From contig NC_088308.1 of the NCBI RefSeq assembly GCF_910592395.1, positions 11,053,001 to 11,117,000 of the forward strand: 64,000 nucleotides of DNA. Reading direction: 5' to 3'. The position numbers and the translations under genes were made by a program. The notes below the pieces were generated by a model. It was not told the DNA's origin. It searched no databases and saw only the letters and a list, made by a program, of their open reading frames with translations. Below, in pieces: positions 56,992-64,000 of the stretch; position 1 is the first letter of the stretch, and every line of letters starts with the position of its first letter. The DNA comes from Lineus longissimus (lineage: Eukaryota; Nemertea; Pilidiophora; Heteronemertea; Lineidae).

Positions 56992-58469
56992 TGAGTGACT
57001 TGAAGCTTGAGAGAAATATTGTTATGGGGCTTTTTCAAGTGCATTCCGCTCAGGACTCATGAGACATGGACCGATGAGGTCACTGTAAACTCCTTTATTT
57101 TTGCAAGCCTAGTATTTACAAGACTTCAGCAGAAGTACTGTCACAAAATTTTATGGCACGAAAATGTTTAACTTAATGTTTTATAATTGGAAAATTAGCC
57201 TATTAGCAGAAATAAATGGTTGCAAATCTAAAAATGATAATTTCGCTAACACATAGGGCGCGAAAATAAATGGGTTTACAGTATGACATTATTTGGAAGC
57301 TTTTAGGGGAACATGGTTCCAGGATTTTATAGCAGTTGTTGTGATTAAGGATGGTGATGTTGATCAAGTTATCCAAGATATATTTACATCTCAATATTCT
57401 GAAAATTGGCCAAGTCTGCATGGTCATATTGAGAATTAGGGTGTGATAGTGACAATTTCTGATGCAATGGGTGCATGATATTGTGTCGATTTCAGAACAT
57501 TATTTCAATGCACAGACCTTCTTTAGTATATCTCAGGGTGATTATTAGAGTGTTGCTTTGTACATTGCACATTATTGTTATTACGCTGTTACTCTTCTTA
57601 GATCTGACCTGGCTTTAAACAGCTGAACACCCGACACTCACAATGAGATTGGGGCTTTGTGCTTGGAATATGCATCATCAAATAAGTACGTCTTTACCTA
57701 CCCCTTAGATGTGTCACCCAAGCATTAAGTTTTGAGGGACAACTTGGGCTTGCCATGGGATTGCACCTTTTTGTGGTGCCTTTGCTGTTTGAGCAGAGTT
57801 CATGAGAAGATTTATGGGCAATACAGACCATGGGCAGTCACTCTCAGATACATGTGTTAAGCATCCCTGTACCTAGCGTTTTTGGTAGACCCCTTCATTT
57901 ACTGGCATGTTTTTCATCCCCAACCCTTATTGCTGGTATACATTTGCAAACACAACCCCTTACATTGTTATTCAAGTGCTTCCTCCAACTCTCGATTTCG
58001 GGAATTTTTACAGAAGCTTAGTATCTGAGTAAAAGAGTTGAAAATAAAGAGCAGATGGCAGGTATCTTTTGAAATGTGCTTCTAGGTTTATTGCAGGGCT
58101 TGACTGAAAAATGGGGGTCCATTGGCCTAGCATGGGTCAACCTTTGCCAACCAAAAACAAACAAACTGTCACACATTTTTGGTACAAGGATGCTCTACAC
58201 ATTTCATTGTGGTGACCCCCTCCCCAGAGTATATGGGCATATTGCAGAAACAATTGAAGCAAAATTATGAAATACTTTAATGAAATCTGGCCATGAGGGT
58301 GGTTTTACATTGCCATGTGAACACTACCATTATACCAGCATCCTTTTCCTTGAATGAGTGGGTACCATGATTGTTCATGATGATGTGGGCCCCAGCTTTA
58401 ATTGTGTGAATTGAGGAAATATTCTCAGGTGACTTACTCAAAATATATCAGTGAATGAGGTTTTATAGG
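56992..58469. other. 3' UTR / downstream DNA
   Basis: No conserved coding sequence on either strand. Two AATAAA signals lie near the start. Confidence 0.5.
57211..57270 (+). promoter_or_regulatory. Candidate poly(A) signals of MYO15
   Basis: AATAAA occurs at 57211-57216 and 57265-57270, about 220-280 bp past the stop. Further AATAAA hexamers lie at 58043, 58921, 59987 and 62021, so the true 3' end cannot be fixed from sequence. Confidence 0.25.
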
Positions 58470-58649
58470 TACAGAAGAACCTCTCTATTAATGACACCCT
58501 TGGGACTGACAAGTATGCCATATTACAGAGGTGTCCTGATTAAAGAGGTCAAATTGGATGGAAACACCCAATTTGGGACCAAAACTAGTGTCCTTAATAG
58601 AGAGGGTGTCCTTGATAGAGAGGTGTCTGTTAAGAGAGGTTCTACTGTA
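58470..58649 (-). mobile_element. Family D MITE, copy 3
   Basis: Complete copy in opposite orientation, from tacagaagaacctctctatt to gagaggttctactgta, ends at TA. It lies 3' of the gene or in its UTR. Confidence 0.75.
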
Positions 58650-61547
58650 CATGTATTTCCTGTAGAATTGCAATAGCGCTCACATGTATTTAGCACATAC
58701 TGGGAGAAAAACCATCCTGTTTTTAAAGTTGTAATTCTAAGAAACTGATGCACATCAAGGGCAAATATATGAATGTTTCGTGTAAACTACAGCTCAATGG
58801 TTTTGGACTTTGACTTTTCGGAGAAACTTGTAAGATTTGTCAAAAACGTCTGCATCAAAAGTGGTGTTTTTATCCCAGACATCTATGAATTTTGGATACT
58901 TTCTGTTTGATCATCTCTTCAATAAAGAATTTAAAGGACGGGATATATTTTCCTGACTAACTCCAATATAAAGCGTCCTTTTCACTTTTATATGATCAAC
59001 TGCAAATGTTGATCTCTTTGCCTATGTCATTGTTTGTTTACTAAAACTGAACCAGGGAGTACCAGGCTCAGTGTTGATGACTTTAAATGAACAAAGTTGG
59101 TAAGGGAGTATGTGACGTTTGAGAAGCAGGGATAATGTATTTGGCAGATTTTCAGTTTCTTCCTCCTCAAAAGGGCTTGCATGTACTTTGACAGCAGTTT
59201 TTGTGTACCTCAGCCTACTGTAGAGTAGACAAAAAATAAGAATTTATAGGCATCTTTTGCAAGTAAGTGCTGTTTCAAGGACAGCATTTTTGCATGAAAA
59301 GTGTTTTGCTCTGGGCACTGCTAGATCCCTGGGAAAGTATACCAATGCAGGGGGGTATTTATGCCAAAATATTAACTATATATCTTTATATAAAAGTAAA
59401 AAAATGAGTAATAACAATACACATTGGGATGTGACTTAATCATGATTATGTGTGTATGAAAACTTATAGGCGTGTATGTGTATATAATTTGGCTGTTAAT
59501 TATCAAAGTAGAATTTCTTAACATGTTAATACTTGATTACTACATTGTTAATGCTGATTTGTTTTTATTGAGGAAGGTGAAAATATTCAAAACCCATGGG
59601 GGGGGTCTTCAAAATAACATTTCTGGGAAGTGAAGAAGCATCGCTATGATTTTCCCATCGAAATTCGAATTTAAATGCTGCATTGATTTGTCTTATATAC
59701 ATTTCTCCTAAAATCGCTTTGCACTTTTTTGGGCTCAGCTCAACGTTTTCTATAGGACTTGATGAAGTTGGTTGTGTAAAAGGTGTTTTTTCTTCTTTTT
59801 CATGGGTTGAGACTTCTGTCATCGACCGTTAGCGGAGCATGCACATTTCCTGACTGCTGCGGCTTTTACTGAAACTTTCTCTGATGATATCTTGAGACTG
59901 TTCACCCTGACATGTTTTTTGTTGGGGAATATAGCCTGATTTCTTGTTTCAGCTTGTAGGTGCATTCCTTATTTCCAACATTACTGAATAAATCAATCAG
60001 CTGATCTTTGTGTTATGGGCATGTTACGAAAAAGTTGAGACTATCTTGGCAATATTGATCACCTTTTAAAGGCCATGACTCCAGGTATTTTGCCATTTCC
60101 TGCTGTAAGACGATTGCAAAATTGCACCTAACAATCTATACAATACAGAAAACCCCATGCAATTTGCTACATCCATTTTGAAGATTAGCCATTTATTTGT
60201 TTGACAACTAGATTACCTAATCAGGCTAGCAACTGGCTTGTTAGAGCCAGGCGGCGGGTTCACCAAAAGTTGTGATGTAGATCAGGCTATTGCCCTACTT
60301 GGGAGGACAAATATCAATTATATCAATTAATGCTCTTAAAATTGATATATGAAGTCTGTTTTGTATTGACATTTTCAATGTTCTAGTATGAAAGCATACT
60401 TTTGCCCATGATAAATGAGTTTATTGTATTCCAAAAAGTAATTAATCTAATTTTTTAATCTTTTTGGAAAAACAGTAATTTATTTTAGAAGCCGAATCTC
60501 ACATCTAGAAAGTATTATTGGAGAACTATGAACCATGCTCTTTCTTAGAGTAATGTAACAATTAACCATGCTCTTTCCTGGAGAACTAGGATAATGAAAC
60601 ATGATCTTTCTGAGAAAACTTTATCAATGAACCATGATCTTTCTCAGAAAACTATTGTAATGAAACCTGCTCTTTCTTGGGATACTATAAGAATGAACCG
60701 TTCTCTTTGTTTGAGAACTATGATTAACCATGCTCATTCTTGATGTTGACTTCTCTTTTCTTTTCCTTTTTTGGACGGGTTTGAATGGGATAATGAAATT
60801 TGGTTTGCTGTTTTTGCTGTTGTGATATCTACATATTTCAAAACATTCCATAAGTTGGTCCCTCCTGCGTAAGCATGGGTTTTTCTTGCCCTCTGGCAAA
60901 AAACTTGTGCTCTCGTGTATAAATGTTAATAATTTTGTATCTATAGGCTAACAACAGGCTGTGATGTCATATGTTAATAATTTATATGATCTGTTTATAA
61001 ATTATTCTTGTTAGTCAGTCTAGCTAGTCTCCTCTAATGACATCTGCCTAACGGATAGTTGGAAATTGAAAATAGGGATTTTAAGTTTTGTCTTGCCTCT
61101 GAGTCAAGTTTATAGCCATAATTTTATATGGAGTATCTATTTTCACCAGGGAGAGTCATGAGATGAGATAGGTGTGATCTGTCACATAATATAATTCAAT
61201 ATAGATAACATTTATCTAACTGCCTCTTGTATGAACTGTAGAAAAGTAGTTGTTCTCTCTAACTTTCCATATCAAGTAATTTTCCATTTGACAGATTTTC
61301 ATGCATTCCAACTGAATTTGTTTGCTGATTAAAATTTATAAGCCGTCCTGGATGAGACCAGATAACTATGTGATCAGATATAGAGAAGTTACCAACATCT
61401 TACAGATAGTTTAATGCAGCACATTTTCTGATAATATATTTTAATAATTTGTGATTTCAGTGGGGAGTAGTTCTTACAGATGTTTTTAATTTCATGTTGC
61501 AATGTACACTTCATATCCACCTGAATTCTCAATGGATACTTTGATAA
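58650..61547. other. Intergenic DNA
   Basis: AT-rich, no recognised gene on either strand. A degenerate repeat of about 38 bp (gaaccatgctctttctgaga) spans 60521-60745. Confidence 0.5.
60521..60745. repeat. Degenerate 35-40 bp minisatellite
   Basis: Five to six units on the theme aatgaaccatgctctttct / gagaacta. Confidence 0.7.
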
Positions 61548-61640
61548 TACAGTAGAACCTCCCTATTATGGACATCCTTGTTACTGACAAAAGCTGCCTT
61601 AATGAAAGTTAGGTGTCCTGATTAAATTGGTGAAATCTAC
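61548..61640 (+). mobile_element. Family D MITE, copy 4 (half)
   Basis: tacagtagaacctccctatt at the start, then a diverged interior ending aggtgtcctgattaaa. The right terminus is lost. Confidence 0.6.
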
Positions 61641-61674
61641 ATACAGTACATGTAGGGATGAGATTATATGTGGT

Positions 61675-61712
61675 ATGTATGTGTGTGCGTATGTATGTAT
61701 GTACGTACGTAT
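61675..61712. repeat. (tatg)n microsatellite
   Basis: Run of tatgtatg/tacgtacg tetranucleotides. Confidence 0.85.
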
Positions 61713-62191
61713 CATATTTTTGACAGCAAGATTCTGAAGATTCTCCCCACGGAAAATGTTGCTCTATTTTAGTTCTGCAAAAAAGTAGATCCAGCCACCA
61801 TAAATAGTATGTACATGTAGTTCATGTTCTCCCATCTCTGCACTGTGCAAAGTATTTTGGAAGACAAGGCAATTCCCATTCATCAGTGATTGTATTCTAA
61901 ACATCATTCTTTTCACATTTATTAGGAAACATTTGTGTAACAATATCTGAAGGGTGCAACTGTTACAATCAGCGGCATGTGAGACAGACATGTCTATTAT
62001 TTTCTTATTGGGAAAACTTGAATAAATGATTTATAACAAACATCATGTGTCCTATTCCTTTGTCAGAAACAATTTCATCGCTGAATTATGAAGATTAACT
62101 AAGGTACATTTGTAGCAGGAGCCATCCATTCAGGTACAGTCTAGCTCATATTAATATCAATACCTACTTGATACGATATTTCGCCAACTAA

Positions 62192-62941
62192 AGCAGGGTG
62201 TACACTAGTAAAATATTGGCAACATTTTACCAACATTTATTTAACCAACATTTTTACAACAATTTTGCAACAAACGCTTCAAGGCCCTGTGTACACTAGC
62301 AACAAAATTGCAACAAATTAGCAACATTTTTACAACATGTTGATAAATTGTTGCAAACTTTTTACTGGGAACAAAGGGAAATAGGTATTTTGGAGGGAAA
62401 ATGGATGATTCCAAGGAGAGAAGATGTGTTTTGAGTGCTTCTGCAGCAATTTTAGCTGTCATTGTTGAGAGACGGAAGAGGCGGCGAAATAACCAAAGAG
62501 AATATGGACCAGGCCCTGGATCAAAATGAGGATGGATCATGGGGCATATCACTGCCTGTTAAAGGAGTTGCGGCTGACTGACAAGCCGTCATACAAAAAC
62601 TTCCTGCGAATGGATGAAACTTCTAGAAAAGGTTTCATCACCCTACGAAGCAAGACACTCACTTGAGAGTTGCTATACCTGCTTCTTGTTCAAGTCACTT
62701 GACCTCAGGTAGATCACATGACGCAAATCCTATTTCTGATTGGCTGAAGAGTTTGCAACATTTTTACAACATGCAACAAAGAATAACATTGCATTTAATT
62801 TGCAACGATTTTACAACAATTTTACAACATGTTGTAAGACGCGTTTTGCTCTGTACACACTACGCAACATTTTTGCAACATTTGTTGCAACTGGATATGA
62901 TGTAAAAATGTTGCTAATATTTTACTAGTGTACACAGGCCT
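62192..62941 (+). mobile_element. Decayed PIF/Harbinger-like element with broken transposase start
   Basis: 750 bp flanked by TAA (62189-62191 and 62942-62944). The terminal inverted repeat gtgtacactagtaaaatatt is almost exact at both ends. A second, inner pair of tgtacac ends lies about 90 bp inside. The + strand encodes an N-terminal piece from the ATG at 62401 (SAAILAVIVERRKRRRNN), then, after a stop and frame change, LLKELRLTDKPSYKNFLRMD. That last motif is typical of the N-terminus of Harbinger transposases. The catalytic part is absent, so it is non-autonomous and broken. Confidence 0.8.
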
Positions 62942-63094
62942 TAATGGACCAAATTCAATGCGGTTTTTAGCTTATTTTCAGAAATGTTGTTTCTTATCAT
63001 ACCTTATAGCAGGTATGTGATTGCATAAGATTTTCATTATGAAATCAGCCATTTAAAAAACCCTTACAAAAAACTTTTTTATTTCAAATTTTTT

Positions 63095-64000
63095 GGCTCA
63101 CCGTAGGGGAGTCTATACAACACCGCTCTGTCCGTCATCGTATCCTGTTTCAAAAACAATGGCACGTTTCTTAACCACTGGGGCTATGAACTTGAAACTT
63201 TGAACACAGGACCCCCCCCCCCCCCCCCCCCAATCAGGTGACCTCTGACAATAAATTTCGGTCCAATCTGATGCTTGACTTGGTCACCAGGGGGCCAGAA
63301 GTGGAAACCTAAGAAGTGTTATATTCTTCTTATGAGTGACTCGTTTTCGATAAAATTTTTATGGTAGGTTTTCCTATTCAGGCTACATCACATATCATAT
63401 GGGTTTTTGATTTGACCTAATTTTCAAGGTCACAGAGGTCAAATGGTGAAATTGTCCTTCTGAGTGTAACTATGGCACGTTTCTTACCCGATAAAGCTAT
63501 GAACTTGAAATGTAGTACTCATGACTCCCTACATCATATAACCTCTGACACCTAATTTCGGTCTGATCTGATTCTCGACTTGGCCACCAGGGGGCCAAAA
63601 CTAAAAAAGGTAAAAAGTGCAATATCTCGCTTAATAATGACTTGTTTTCAATTTTATTTTTATGGTAGGTACTCAGAGCAAGGATACATCACATATCCTG
63701 CAGGTTTTTGATTTGACCTGATTTTTAAGGTCACAGAGGTCAAATGGTGTGAATTGGCTGTTTGTGTGTAACTAAGGCACGTTTCTTCACCACTAAAGCT
63801 ATGAACTTAAACTTGGTACACATGACCCCCTAGGTCAGATGACCTGTGACACTGATTATCGGCCCGGTCTGATTTTTAACTTGGCCACGAGGGGGCCAAA
63901 GCCAAAAATTTTAATAGTGCCGTATCTCGCTTATAACTGATTCGTTTTTGGTAAACATTTTATGGTAGGTAGGCCTACTCTTAGCAAGGATGCATCAAAT
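63095..64000. mobile_element. Half-site repeat block 4 (family B), runs off the right edge
   Basis: Begins ggctcaccgtaggggagtct as in block 2, then about 2.7 tandem units with the ggccaccagggggccaaa and ttcaaggtcacagaggtcaa segments. A poly-C run of about 20 lies near 63211. Confidence 0.75.

Noticed and set aside
59565-59822. 85-residue minus-strand frame with Ser/Pro/charged composition
   Set aside because: No splice context, promoter or homologue that I can name.

Overview
This is eukaryotic, animal nuclear DNA. One large, intron-rich gene fills most of the window on the + strand. It encodes an unconventional myosin of class XV (MYO15/MYO15A type, the class of Drosophila Sisyphus/Myo10A). 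I can place 49 coding exons from 681 to the stop codon at 56989-56991. Their reading frame is unbroken: 8,491 nt, about 2,829 residues. The start codon and any N-terminal extension lie off the left edge, because the first exon seen opens at a 3' splice site. Introns average about 1 kb, and the many families of short inverted-repeat elements suggest a marine invertebrate (lophotrochozoan or non-vertebrate deuterostome). I cannot name the species or phylum.

Layout. 1-680: intron with the end of an inverted-repeat element. 681-744: first visible exon (start of the motor). 745-9847: a 9.1 kb intron with a foldback element built of 'aaggcgaaat'-type minisatellite, a LINE inserted into it, a second foldback with 0.83 kb arms, and a block of nuclear-receptor-half-site-rich repeat. 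9848-19082: rest of the motor domain and three IQ motifs. 20000-25304: short basic segment, first MyTH4 and a FERM F1-like piece. 25645-32378: Ser/Pro/Gln-rich linker of about 770 residues. 32699-36751: FERM-like segment before the SH3. 38368-39806: SH3. 40915-43606: second MyTH4. 44037-56991: C-terminal FERM, containing a 24-nt in-frame microexon. 56992-64000: 3' UTR and intergenic DNA with no other gene that I can support, including a decayed Harbinger-like element and another array of the half-site repeat.

Function. Class XV myosins are actin-based motors that carry cargo through their MyTH4-FERM tail to the tips of actin protrusions (stereocilia in vertebrates, filopodia in Drosophila). 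The motor here keeps the P-loop, switch I, switch II and an acidic TEDS residue, so it looks catalytically competent. The introns and the 3' flank hold at least ten families of dispersed, foldback or tandem repeats. Several are nested so that the order of insertion can be read.
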